Source: an uncultured Mucispirillum sp.
GTDB lineage: Bacteria; Chrysiogenota; Deferribacteres; Deferribacterales; Mucispirillaceae
Direction: 5' to 3'
DNA: 5,832 nt
Assembly (NCBI GenBank): GCA_945929285.1
Contig: CAMEOC010000077.1
Location: forward strand, 1 to 5,832
The notes beneath the pieces are model-generated. The model was not told the origin of the DNA. It saw nothing but the letters and a program-made list of their open reading frames with translations, and made no database searches. Position 1 is the first letter of the stretch. Every line of letters starts with the position of its first letter. Below, one piece after another: positions 1-5,686 of this stretch. The position numbers were made by a program, and so were the translations under genes.

Positions 1-506
1 TCTATTTTACGCACTTTAAATGGGGCAATACTCATAGTTTGAGTTGCAAGTATATCTCGCACTTGAGATGTGCCTACACCAAAAGCAATAGCACCAAAAG
101 CACCGTGAGTGGCAGTGTGGCTGTCCCCACAGGCAACAGTCATGCCAGGTTGAGTAAGGCCTTCTTCTGGTCCTACAATGTGTATAACACCATATCTATT
201 ATTTTTAACCCCAAAAAGCTGTATAGCAAAATCAGCCGTATTTTTTTCAATAGCTGCCATCATTTCTTCTGCTAAAGAATCTTTAAAAGGGCGTGCTGTA
301 TCATCTGTTGGTATAATATGGTCATGGGTAGCAAAAGTTCTCTCTGGGTGAGCAACTTTTAAGCCCAGTTCTCTAATCATGGCAAAAGCCTGCGGGCTTG
401 TAACCTCATGCAGTAAGTGCAGGTCTATAAACAGCTGGGACTGGCCACTAGATAATGTGGAAACAACATGTTTTTCCCAAACTTTTTGAAAAAGATTTTT
501 TCCCAT
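1..506 (-). CDS. leuC: 3-isopropylmalate dehydratase large subunit, N-terminal 168 residues (partial)
   Basis: This is the large subunit of isopropylmalate isomerase, which with LeuD converts 2-isopropylmalate to 3-isopropylmalate in leucine biosynthesis, in the cytoplasm. What is visible: the protein begins [15 protein letters not shown] and continues with [27 protein letters not shown] and the aconitase-family stretch [20 protein letters not shown] around residues 124-143. These blocks line up in order with the long bacterial LeuC type (about 465 residues). The [4Fe-4S] cysteine ligands of the family lie in the later part, outside the window. The start is chosen because GAGGAT sits 6 bases upstream and the family N-terminus begins here. 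The gene diverges from the gene at 670. No leader peptide or T-box is seen in its short predicted leader. Identity is secure. Whether leuD follows cannot be seen. Confidence 0.96.
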   Translation of the reverse strand, partial: MGKNLFQKVWEKHVVSTLSSGQSQLFIDLHLLHEVTSPQAFAMIRELGLKVAHPERTFATHDHIIPTDDTARPFKDSLAEEMMAAIEKNTADFAIQLFGVKNNRYGVIHIVGPEEGLTQPGMTVACGDSHTATHGAFGAIAFGVGTSQVRDILATQTMSIAPFKVRKI

Positions 507-512
507 TCTTTT

Positions 513-518
513 ATCCTC
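513..518 (-). promoter_or_regulatory. Ribosome binding site of leuC
   Basis: GAGGAT on the minus strand lies 6 bases before the leuC ATG and supports that start. Confidence 0.75.
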
Positions 519-540
519 ATTAAAAAATTATATAGAAAAA

Positions 541-569
541 ATCATAATACTAAAATTATAAAATGTAAA
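541..569 (-). promoter_or_regulatory. Putative sigma70-type promoter of leuC
   Basis: On the minus strand TTTACA (564-569) and TATGAT (541-546) are separated by 17 bases, each matching consensus at 5 of 6 positions. The predicted start near 534 gives a leader of about 28 bases containing the leuC ribosome binding site. The surroundings are very AT-rich, so other -10-like hexamers occur (for example TATAAT at 527-532, without a good -35). Confidence 0.5.
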
Positions 570-611
570 GCCATAAGAAAAATAAATTATCATATTTTTA
601 CATAAAAACCG

Positions 612-641
612 TTGACATAATGAACAATATATATGTAAAAT
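612..641 (+). promoter_or_regulatory. Putative sigma70-type promoter of the 670-1849 unit
   Basis: A perfect TTGACA at 612-617 is followed after 18 bases by TAAAAT at 636-641. This puts the start near 648 and gives a leader of about 22 bases. A perfect TATAAT lies at 641-646, but its 23-base spacing to TTGACA is too long. It could act with a different -35. The promoter diverges from that of leuC, with about 40 bases between their -35 boxes, so a regulator bound between could affect both. Confidence 0.6.
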
Positions 642-669
642 ATAATACTAAGATAGTGGGTGGTTAATT

Positions 670-897
670 ATGAGTGATTGGCGGTTTAATTTTCCAGAAG
701 AATTATCTTATGAAAATATTGCTAAAAAAATGGGTTCTGGCAACCTGATGACTAGCAGTGATTTAGATTTTCAATTTGGTTCTTTAAAACAAGTTGAGGT
801 TTTAGATAATTCAGTCTGTGTGCCTGTAAGTGATGAAGAACTGCGTAATTATGTATTTAAACTGCCAAAAAGATTTGAAGAATGGCTTAGGAAGTGA
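670..897 (+). CDS. Hypothetical 75-residue protein, first gene of a two-gene unit
   Basis: I do not recognise this family. The protein starts MSDWRFNFPEELSYENIAKK and ends KLPKRFEEWLRK. It has no signal peptide, membrane segment or cysteine motif (one cysteine only), is slightly acidic, and looks like a small soluble cytoplasmic protein with a short amphipathic C-terminal helix. The ATG lies about 22 bases after the start site predicted from TTGACA/TAAAAT. The ribosome binding site is poor (GTGGGTGG, about 6 bases before the ATG). Support for coding: it fills the space between a good promoter and the next gene, and the next gene starts 4 bases after its stop with its ribosome binding site inside this gene's last codons. 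That suggests coupled translation and a shared function. Function is unknown. A small regulatory or antitoxin-like partner of the larger protein is conceivable but has no sequence support. Confidence 0.7.
   Translation: MSDWRFNFPEELSYENIAKKMGSGNLMTSSDLDFQFGSLKQVEVLDNSVCVPVSDEELRNYVFKLPKRFEEWLRK
889..894 (+). promoter_or_regulatory. Ribosome binding site deciding the start of the 315-residue protein
   Basis: AGGAAG lies 7 bases before the ATG at 902, inside the end of the 75-residue gene. It favours the start at 902 over the upstream in-frame ATG at 830, which would overlap the first gene by 68 bases. Confidence 0.6.
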
Positions 898-901
898 TGC
901 T

Positions 902-1849
902 ATGGCAGGTTATATGATAAAAAGCCTTTCTTCTGAGCTTAAAAGAAATTACCCTGTTTTCAAACAGTCCATTGAAGCTATTTACCTTTATTACAGCCTG
1001 CATGAAAATATGCTTTCCATATTATCTGGTTATAGAGATTATGATATTTCCCACAGCATAATGAAAGCTTTACTGGAAATATTTCATATAGAATATGCAA
1101 AAATGCCTTCAAAACATAAAGTTTTAGCAAATAATGTTAATATTATATATAATGAATCTCTGCTTGTTTCAGAAAACCTTATTAAGCAGTTAAAGGATAC
1201 TTTTCCCAGCAGTGATTTTAAAGATTTAAAGTATATTCCATATCTTTCTTTAGCAGATAAATTAAACTGTTATAAATTAATTATAAATAAAGTTATGAAA
1301 ACACCTTCAAAACCAAGTATTTTAAATTATGCCCAAGGGTCTGATTATCAGTTTACTTTTGCAAAAACAGGAAAACTTATATCACTTTTTTTCCATTTTA
1401 TTATTTTATATGAAAAAATATTTTGCAATAATAACAATATAAACAGCAAGCCTGTAAATAATAAAGATGTATTTATTACAGAATTTTTTATGTTTTTAAG
1501 CCATTTTACATTTGCATATACAACAGATTTTACAAGCCAGGAAGATGACAGCCGTGCAAAACATTTTATAGCAAATAATTTAGCCCAGGCAGAAAAGCAT
1601 TTAGAAAAGGGCATATTAAATATTGCCAAAGTCGTTTCCAGCTCCATAGTTGCAAGTAATAGTATGGATAATGATTTGGTAATACAGCTGGCAGCTATTA
1701 GGCAAAAAGAATATTTTTCACTATCACAAAATTTGGAATCACGAGTAACTTCATATATATTATGGTTAAGCTATGTGGAAATATTAAGCGGCAGCACAGA
1801 AATAGTGGAGCTTTTAAATAAAATTCAGTCTATGCTTGCTTCAAAATAG
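902..1849 (+). CDS. Hypothetical 315-residue helical protein, second gene of the unit
   Basis: I do not recognise a family. The start at 902 (MAGYMIKSLSSELKR) is preferred because a ribosome binding site precedes it and it follows the previous stop by 4 bases. The frame is also open upstream to an ATG at 830, but the extra 24 residues read over the first gene. The sequence is dominated by probable alpha-helix. There are two aromatic, hydrophobic stretches near residues 158-174 (LISLFFHFIILYEKIF) and 191-206 (FITEFFMFLSHFTFAY), too short and polar-flanked to be confident membrane spans. A charged region at 209-238 contains SQEDDSRAKHF and AEKHLEKG. There is no signal peptide and no catalytic motif I can name. 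The long helical repeats would fit a scaffold or a binding protein working with the 75-residue protein, but that is inference from gene order. Its stop codon directly abuts the stop of the convergent DUF1848 gene. Confidence 0.85.
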   Translation: MAGYMIKSLSSELKRNYPVFKQSIEAIYLYYSLHENMLSILSGYRDYDISHSIMKALLEIFHIEYAKMPSKHKVLANNVNIIYNESLLVSENLIKQLKDTFPSSDFKDLKYIPYLSLADKLNCYKLIINKVMKTPSKPSILNYAQGSDYQFTFAKTGKLISLFFHFIILYEKIFCNNNNINSKPVNNKDVFITEFFMFLSHFTFAYTTDFTSQEDDSRAKHFIANNLAQAEKHLEKGILNIAKVVSSSIVASNSMDNDLVIQLAAIRQKEYFSLSQNLESRVTSYILWLSYVEILSGSTEIVELLNKIQSMLASK

Positions 1850-2803
1850 TTATATGAAATCTTCAATATTTGTTTCCTGCTTATAGCTTTTTATATCAAA
1901 TTTATTTCTTTCTACTATTTTATCTTTTTCATAATCAATATTGCCTATTAAAAGTGGAGAAAGAGGGTTATGTAGTTTATAAGATTTATATGCACTATCT
2001 TTATTTACATTTGCATAGCAGTAAAGGCAGTTATGAACACAGGAATTATACTCCCCAATATCAATACATTTTATGCAGCCACATGATTCCCGCTGGTTAT
2101 CTTTTGGAGCTTTTAGCTTAGCACCTGTAATTTTTTCAATTAATTCATTATCAATACATTTGCCGTGGTTTATATTATATTTTTCTAAATCTATTTTTTC
2201 AGCACAGCTTTCAAGTATAAGATTATAGCTTTTTGCAATAGATGAAAAATTTTTGGCTAATGTATGCATATCATCAGTTGTAATATTATATATATTATGA
2301 TTTTTCATATTTTTAGATATTATTTTATAATCATCCAAAAAACTAAAGATTATTTTATTTGTATAGTCTTTTAAGTGGTTGCATAGTTTTTCAAAAGCTT
2401 TTATGTGATAATCTATGGTGTATGATGAAGTAAGCACTATTGGGTCATATCTAAGTATAACTTTTTCTCTACCAATAAGTGTGGATAATTCTTTAAAAGC
2501 ATTAATTATTATTTTTTTATCTGGCAAGTTTTCTTCCATATCTTTTTTATATGGGGTGATAGTATATTGGAAATAGTATTTATAGCCCATATTATCAATT
2601 TCTTTTAAATATTTGTGTATAGGTTTTGAATTTTTAGTCCAAAAAACTATTGCATCTATACTGGTAGTAGTTAATGGAATATTTGAAAGTTGATGTATAT
2701 TAAATGGGTTACGCACAAGCACATACTGCTCTTTTAATCGCTGCATAAACCATTTGCCATAAAAGGCAGGAATATCTGTTCTTCTAGATACACTTAAAAT
2801 CAT
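1850..2803 (-). CDS. DUF1848 family protein with a C-terminal CX3CX2C cysteine cluster
   Basis: Recognised as DUF1848 from its hallmark blocks: SVSRRTDIPAF at residues 4-14, YVLVRNPFN at 27-35, IVFWTKN at 52-58, YYFQYTIT at 76-83, LRYDPIV at 117-123, SFLDDY at 154-159, HGKCID at 213-218 and the cysteine-rich tail CGCIKCIDIG to CYAN (241-265). The tail holds C255-x3-C259-x2-C262, the spacing that binds the [4Fe-4S] cluster in radical SAM enzymes, though radical SAM enzymes usually carry it near the N-terminus. Further cysteines are C200, C216, C241, C243 and C246. The biochemical role of the family is not established to my knowledge. An iron-sulfur or radical chemistry role is inference. Length (317) looks complete. 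The start is fixed because the family N-terminus begins at this ATG, although no ribosome binding site precedes it (CCCCT instead). A strong promoter abuts the ATG, so a leaderless message is likely. Last gene of the leftward cluster. Confidence 0.93.
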   Translation of the reverse strand: MILSVSRRTDIPAFYGKWFMQRLKEQYVLVRNPFNIHQLSNIPLTTTSIDAIVFWTKNSKPIHKYLKEIDNMGYKYYFQYTITPYKKDMEENLPDKKIIINAFKELSTLIGREKVILRYDPIVLTSSYTIDYHIKAFEKLCNHLKDYTNKIIFSFLDDYKIISKNMKNHNIYNITTDDMHTLAKNFSSIAKSYNLILESCAEKIDLEKYNINHGKCIDNELIEKITGAKLKAPKDNQRESCGCIKCIDIGEYNSCVHNCLYCYANVNKDSAYKSYKLHNPLSPLLIGNIDYEKDKIVERNKFDIKSYKQETNIEDFI

Positions 2804-2808
2804 AGGGG

Positions 2809-2837
2809 ATTATAAAAGTTTTAGGGAAGTTAGTCAA
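2809..2837 (-). promoter_or_regulatory. Near-consensus promoter of the DUF1848 gene, predicted leaderless
   Basis: On the minus strand TTGACT (2832-2837) and a perfect TATAAT (2809-2814) are separated by 17 bases. The -10 box ends 5 bases before the ATG at 2803, so the predicted first transcribed base falls within a base or two of the A of the start codon. The intervening bases are CCCCT, with no Shine-Dalgarno. The promoter fills most of the 39-base gap after the Panacea gene, so the DUF1848 gene can be expressed independently of the restriction-modification unit. Confidence 0.65.
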
Positions 2838-2842
2838 TATTG

Positions 2843-3412
2843 TTAAGAAAGGAAATAAAAAGAATAATCTTCTTTATCATCACAGTCAGCAGGTAATATT
2901 AACAATTTTGAAGTATTATCTCGTTTTCCTATATATTCTATATTATCAAGATTTGTATTATTGATTTTTGCTAAATTATTATTTTTAAAATATTTTAAAA
3001 TACTTTCTTTTGAAATAATATTATTTTCGTTTTCTTTATACACCATATCCCATGGAGAGCCTTTTTTATGAGTAATATTTATTAATTCAGAGGAAGAATA
3101 TTTGCCATAATCATTTATAACAGCAAGTAGAAGTTCAATAGTTTTACTGTCATATTTTTCTAGTGAAAAATTGCCTACTATTTTAGAAATATTTTCTTTT
3201 TTATTATATTTATAAGTTTGGTATATGTTAGGCACAACTGGTCCATATTTCCATGCTTCAATATCTTCATCAAATAAGGGAGTATTATATAATGCAAGGC
3301 TGTAACCTTGAGCAAAATATAAAAATTTATGAAGAATAAGATTAGTTAGTGTATTATCTATACTATGATTATTATAATCAATAAAAAAATTGGCAATGTC
3401 AATAGATTTCAT
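2843..3412 (-). CDS. Panacea-domain (DUF4065, SocA/PanA/GepA-like) protein
   Basis: Recognised from the domain's hallmark blocks. An N-terminal MKSIDIANFFIDY is followed by L27-HKFLYFAQGY at 27-37, then FDEDIEAWKYGPVVP at 47-61 with YQTYK after it, then YSSSELINITHKKGSPW at 105-121. Residues about 150-189 form a C-terminal extension I cannot assign. Panacea proteins are known as the proteolytic adaptor SocA and as the antitoxin PanA of PanAT systems, where the domain neutralises very diverse toxins encoded next to it. Here no small toxin gene adjoins: the gene follows the HNH nuclease by 9 bases and precedes a DUF1848 gene. It may neutralise or tune the nuclease, or be a free-standing adaptor. 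This is inference. No Shine-Dalgarno is visible (TAACATTAA before the ATG), so translation may be coupled to the nuclease gene or start from a short internal transcript. Family assignment is firm, function uncertain. Confidence 0.9.
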   Translation of the reverse strand: MKSIDIANFFIDYNNHSIDNTLTNLILHKFLYFAQGYSLALYNTPLFDEDIEAWKYGPVVPNIYQTYKYNKKENISKIVGNFSLEKYDSKTIELLLAVINDYGKYSSSELINITHKKGSPWDMVYKENENNIISKESILKYFKNNNLAKINNTNLDNIEYIGKRDNTSKLLILPADCDDKEDYSFYFLS

Positions 3413-3421
3413 TTAATGTTA

Positions 3422-4492
3422 CTAAAGTATATAAATCTCTTTTAAATCATCAAGAGTGATATTTGTAAAAGAAACAGTTAATTCACTATCATTATATATT
3501 TTGTTAACCAACGGTTCTTTAAAAGAATTGTTTGCCAAATGAATTGCTTTATGACAGTTAGGACATAAAGGGATAAGATTATTTACACAATCTAAGTTTT
3601 CAGAAAAACTATCAGATAATGATAATGGTATAATATGATGACACTCAACAAAATTATGGTGTGTTTTTGTTGGAAAAGTAATATGGTTTTCATCAAAAAA
3701 ACATTTATTTTTATATTTTTTTAATACTGCTGTTACTAGTTTTTGATTTCTTGGAATTTTTTTAGTATAGTATGTCTTATTATAACTTTGTTCTTCTGAA
3801 AAAAACATATCTTCAAAAGCAATATTTTCTAATAAAGAAGCAATATAATCTTTTTTAGTTGATGTAATAAAAATATATGTTCCATCAGTAGCTAAAATAT
3901 CCCATTTAACTAAATAACTTAATACCCATGTATTCCATTTTTCATATTTGTTATTATTTTTTAAGGTATCATAATTTACAATATCATTGATATCTTTTAT
4001 ATACGGTATTTTGTATAAAAAATCTAATAATGGTAATCTATTATATTTTAAAAGTAATTTAAAAATTATTCTAAATGGAAATAAGTTTAAATGAATATCT
4101 TTTGTAGCAGTGTTAGGATATTTTGTTTTAATCATTTGTAAAATATAAAAATCTAATGCTGAAGAATATTGTCTATGCAATATAGAGTTTAAAAAATTTT
4201 TACCATCAATTGATAAACTTAGTTGATTATTAAAATTTCTAATCAAGCCTATAAATTCTAATGGTCTGTAAAAATGTGCTGGTGTAGAGTCATTATTTTT
4301 ATGTTCATATAATTTATATAAATAGTCTTTAATATCTGATTCAAATATTTGTTTAGAAACAGAACCTTTTTCATTAATATATTTTAATACACCAATTGAG
4401 CGTTGAGACATTTTTTTATTATTCCAATCTTCCAATTTACAATCAAATGGATTTCCATTCCCTGGTACTTGCCATCTAAAATGATTACTCAT
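3422..4492 (-). CDS. HNH endonuclease, probable restriction enzyme of the adjacent methyltransferase
   Basis: The C-terminal HNH fold is clear: C264 in KNKCFFDENH, then E283-CHHIIPLS at 283-291, then N304-NLIPLCPNCHKAIH at 304-318. H286 is the expected general base. N305 and H314 would complete the beta-beta-alpha-metal site, and C310/C313 form one zinc knuckle pair. The partner knuckle is unusual, with one cysteine (C264) followed by D267 and H270 instead of a CxxC. Residues 1 to about 245 show no domain I can name. They begin NHFRWQVPGNGNPFDCKLED and include SQRSIGVLKYINEKGSVSK, which has the look of a winged-helix region, so this part probably recognises DNA. The ATG overlaps the methyltransferase end by 8 bases with an excellent AGGAG 6 bases upstream, which ties nuclease synthesis to the methyltransferase message. 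This order and overlap are typical of type II restriction-modification pairs. Recognition site unknown. Confidence 0.88.
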   Translation of the reverse strand: MSNHFRWQVPGNGNPFDCKLEDWNNKKMSQRSIGVLKYINEKGSVSKQIFESDIKDYLYKLYEHKNNDSTPAHFYRPLEFIGLIRNFNNQLSLSIDGKNFLNSILHRQYSSALDFYILQMIKTKYPNTATKDIHLNLFPFRIIFKLLLKYNRLPLLDFLYKIPYIKDINDIVNYDTLKNNNKYEKWNTWVLSYLVKWDILATDGTYIFITSTKKDYIASLLENIAFEDMFFSEEQSYNKTYYTKKIPRNQKLVTAVLKKYKNKCFFDENHITFPTKTHHNFVECHHIIPLSLSDSFSENLDCVNNLIPLCPNCHKAIHLANNSFKEPLVNKIYNDSELTVSFTNITLDDLKEIYIL

Positions 4493-5540
4493 ATTGTTCT
4501 CCTGTAGGCATTGTTGTTAATAAGTTAGCTGCAAATAGAGGTGGGAATGCTTCCCCAATAACTTGTCTAATAAAATTATCTGAAGCCCATAATGGAATAT
4601 TCCAATTATCAGGTAATCCAGTGAGTCTCATTAATTCCAGTATAGTTAATACACGAGCATCAGAATATGTACCATTTCCTAGTGGTTTACCAGGGTGTAC
4701 ATTATTTTGGGAAGAAATTCCTCCATTACACATCGTAATTGTAGGTGCAGGTCTATCCCAATCTATTCTTTTATATGTTGTACTATATGCTTTAATTTTT
4801 CTACCATTAATTTGTGGATAATGTGTTTCATTATCTAAAGCAGTTTTTCCTGTTGGAGTATGTGTCATCCATAAAATATGTTCACACTTATGTGTTTTGG
4901 CATTATGATATGGTATATTAGATGTTTCCCCACTTTCTAAACTTGGTAAATTACCTATAACATCTCTTACAGTGATATGCTGTTTTTTTGCTGGAAATTT
5001 CCATTGCCCTATTTTAGAAATTAAAAAAATTGCTCGTTTTCTATATTGTGGTGTATCATAGTCTGCAGCATTTAGGATATCATAATTTATATGATATCCT
5101 AAAGGTTCAAGTTCTGAATGAATATAGTCCAATATCTTAACACGACTATTATCTATTACAATAGTAAATTTTAAAATCTGTGGCACATTTTCTATAATAA
5201 TATTGTCTGGTTTAACAATTTTTATAAAATTAATAGTATCAATAATTAATCTATTTCTAATATCATTAACATCCATTTTCCCTGCAATACTCATACCTTG
5301 GCAAGGTGGAGTAGCAATTAAAAAGTTGCAATTATATTTTTTATATTTATCTATTAAGTTATTAAAAATATCTTTGTTTGTTATATCTCCACATACCATA
5401 TCTACATCAGGATATAGATGCTTATAAAAATCGCAGCGTTTAGGTTGTATCTCGTTTGCAACCGCAATTTTAATTCCATAGTCCTTGAAGTATGTTTCAT
5501 CTATACCTACATTGCTGAATAAAGATATACCATTAATCAT
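4485..5540 (-). CDS. DNA (cytosine-5-)-methyltransferase of a type II restriction-modification system
   Basis: Transfers a methyl group from S-adenosylmethionine to carbon 5 of cytosine in a specific DNA site, protecting host DNA from the partner nuclease. Motifs in order: I, ISLFSNVG at 5-12 (an F-x-N-x-G variant of the usual F-x-G-x-G); II, E30 in VANE; III, D52 in GDIT; IV, ATPPCQGMS at 76-84 with catalytic C80; VI, ENVP at 117-120; VIII, QYRKR at 165-169; a target recognition region about 185-275 with HTPTGKTA and PTITMCNGG; IX, RVLTILELMRLTGLPD at 296-311; X, RQVIGEAFPP at 325-334. The 351-residue length is normal for the family and nothing is missing. The start fits both the motif I position and an AAAGGGTG ribosome site 7-8 bases upstream. 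First gene of the leftward unit, with its own promoter. Methylated sequence cannot be read from the protein. Confidence 0.96.
   Translation of the reverse strand: MINGISLFSNVGIDETYFKDYGIKIAVANEIQPKRCDFYKHLYPDVDMVCGDITNKDIFNNLIDKYKKYNCNFLIATPPCQGMSIAGKMDVNDIRNRLIIDTINFIKIVKPDNIIIENVPQILKFTIVIDNSRVKILDYIHSELEPLGYHINYDILNAADYDTPQYRKRAIFLISKIGQWKFPAKKQHITVRDVIGNLPSLESGETSNIPYHNAKTHKCEHILWMTHTPTGKTALDNETHYPQINGRKIKAYSTTYKRIDWDRPAPTITMCNGGISSQNNVHPGKPLGNGTYSDARVLTILELMRLTGLPDNWNIPLWASDNFIRQVIGEAFPPLFAANLLTTMPTGEQYE
4499..4503 (-). promoter_or_regulatory. Ribosome binding site of the HNH endonuclease gene
   Basis: AGGAG on the minus strand, 6 bases before the nuclease ATG and inside the last codons of the methyltransferase gene. 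This is the strongest Shine-Dalgarno in the cluster. It decides the nuclease start, whose ATG overlaps the methyltransferase end by 8 bases. Confidence 0.8.
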
Positions 5541-5549
5541 ATATTATTT

Positions 5550-5557
5550 CACCCTTT
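5550..5557 (-). promoter_or_regulatory. Ribosome binding site of the methyltransferase gene
   Basis: AAAGGGTG on the minus strand ends 9 bases before the methyltransferase ATG, with the GGG core well placed. It lies right at the predicted 5' end of the transcript. Confidence 0.6.
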
Positions 5558-5564
5558 ATTAAAA

Positions 5565-5591
5565 ATTATATAATAAGAATATGTTTGTAAA
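5565..5591 (-). promoter_or_regulatory. Putative promoter of the restriction-modification unit
   Basis: A perfect TATAAT (5565-5570) is preceded on the minus strand by TTTACA (5586-5591) at a short 15-base spacing. The predicted start near 5558 leaves about 18 bases of leader. A T8A10 tract lies immediately upstream of the -35 and could act as an UP element. The short spacing lowers confidence in the -35. No C-box type operator was recognised. Confidence 0.45.
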
Positions 5592-5594
5592 GTC

Positions 5595-5612
5595 TTTTTT
5601 TTAAAAAAAAAA
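5595..5612. repeat. T8A10 tract
   Basis: Eight T followed by ten A, forming a 16-base perfect palindrome just upstream of the methyltransferase -35. Such A-tracts bend DNA and can serve as UP elements or sites for nucleoid proteins. The tract is seen directly. Function is inferred. Confidence 0.6.
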
Positions 5613-5636
5613 TATTTTATATATTTTTTAAAATCA

Positions 5637-5650
5637 ATAATAATTATTAT
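5637..5650. repeat. 14-base perfect palindrome in the divergent gap
   Basis: ATAATAATTATTAT is self-complementary and lies between the methyltransferase promoter and the HTH coding frame. A GTTAAC palindrome follows at 5655-5660. It could be a regulator's operator, but in DNA this AT-rich such palindromes also arise by chance. Confidence 0.4.
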
Positions 5651-5686
5651 ATAAGTTAACTATTTCTCGCCACACTACAATATAGT

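Noticed and set aside
39..275. Rightward 78-codon open frame
   Set aside because: It lies entirely antisense to leuC, whose family blocks are unmistakable.
507..540. Leucine leader peptide, T-box or attenuator ahead of leuC
   Set aside because: The predicted leader is only about 28 bases with no hairpin or short leucine-rich frame.
641..646. Perfect TATAAT as the -10 box paired with TTGACA at 612
   Set aside because: The spacing would be 23 bases. TAAAAT at 636-641 gives 18.
830..901. Longer N-terminus (24 extra residues) for the 315-residue protein
   Set aside because: It would overlap the 75-residue gene by 68 bases and lacks a ribosome site, while 902 has AGGAAG at 7 bases and follows the previous stop by 4.
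1348..1647. Leftward 99-codon open frame with hydrophobic stretches
   Set aside because: Antisense shadow of the 315-residue gene, with no ribosome site or family resemblance.
1870..2121. Rightward 83-codon open frame
   Set aside because: Antisense shadow of the cysteine-rich end of the DUF1848 gene.
2804..2842. Terminator between the Panacea and DUF1848 genes
   Set aside because: No stem or T-run is visible. The gap is explained by a promoter.
4621..4821. Rightward 66-codon open frame
   Set aside because: Antisense to the methyltransferase recognition region and motif IX.
5203..5427. Rightward 74-codon open frame
   Set aside because: Antisense to methyltransferase motifs III to VI.
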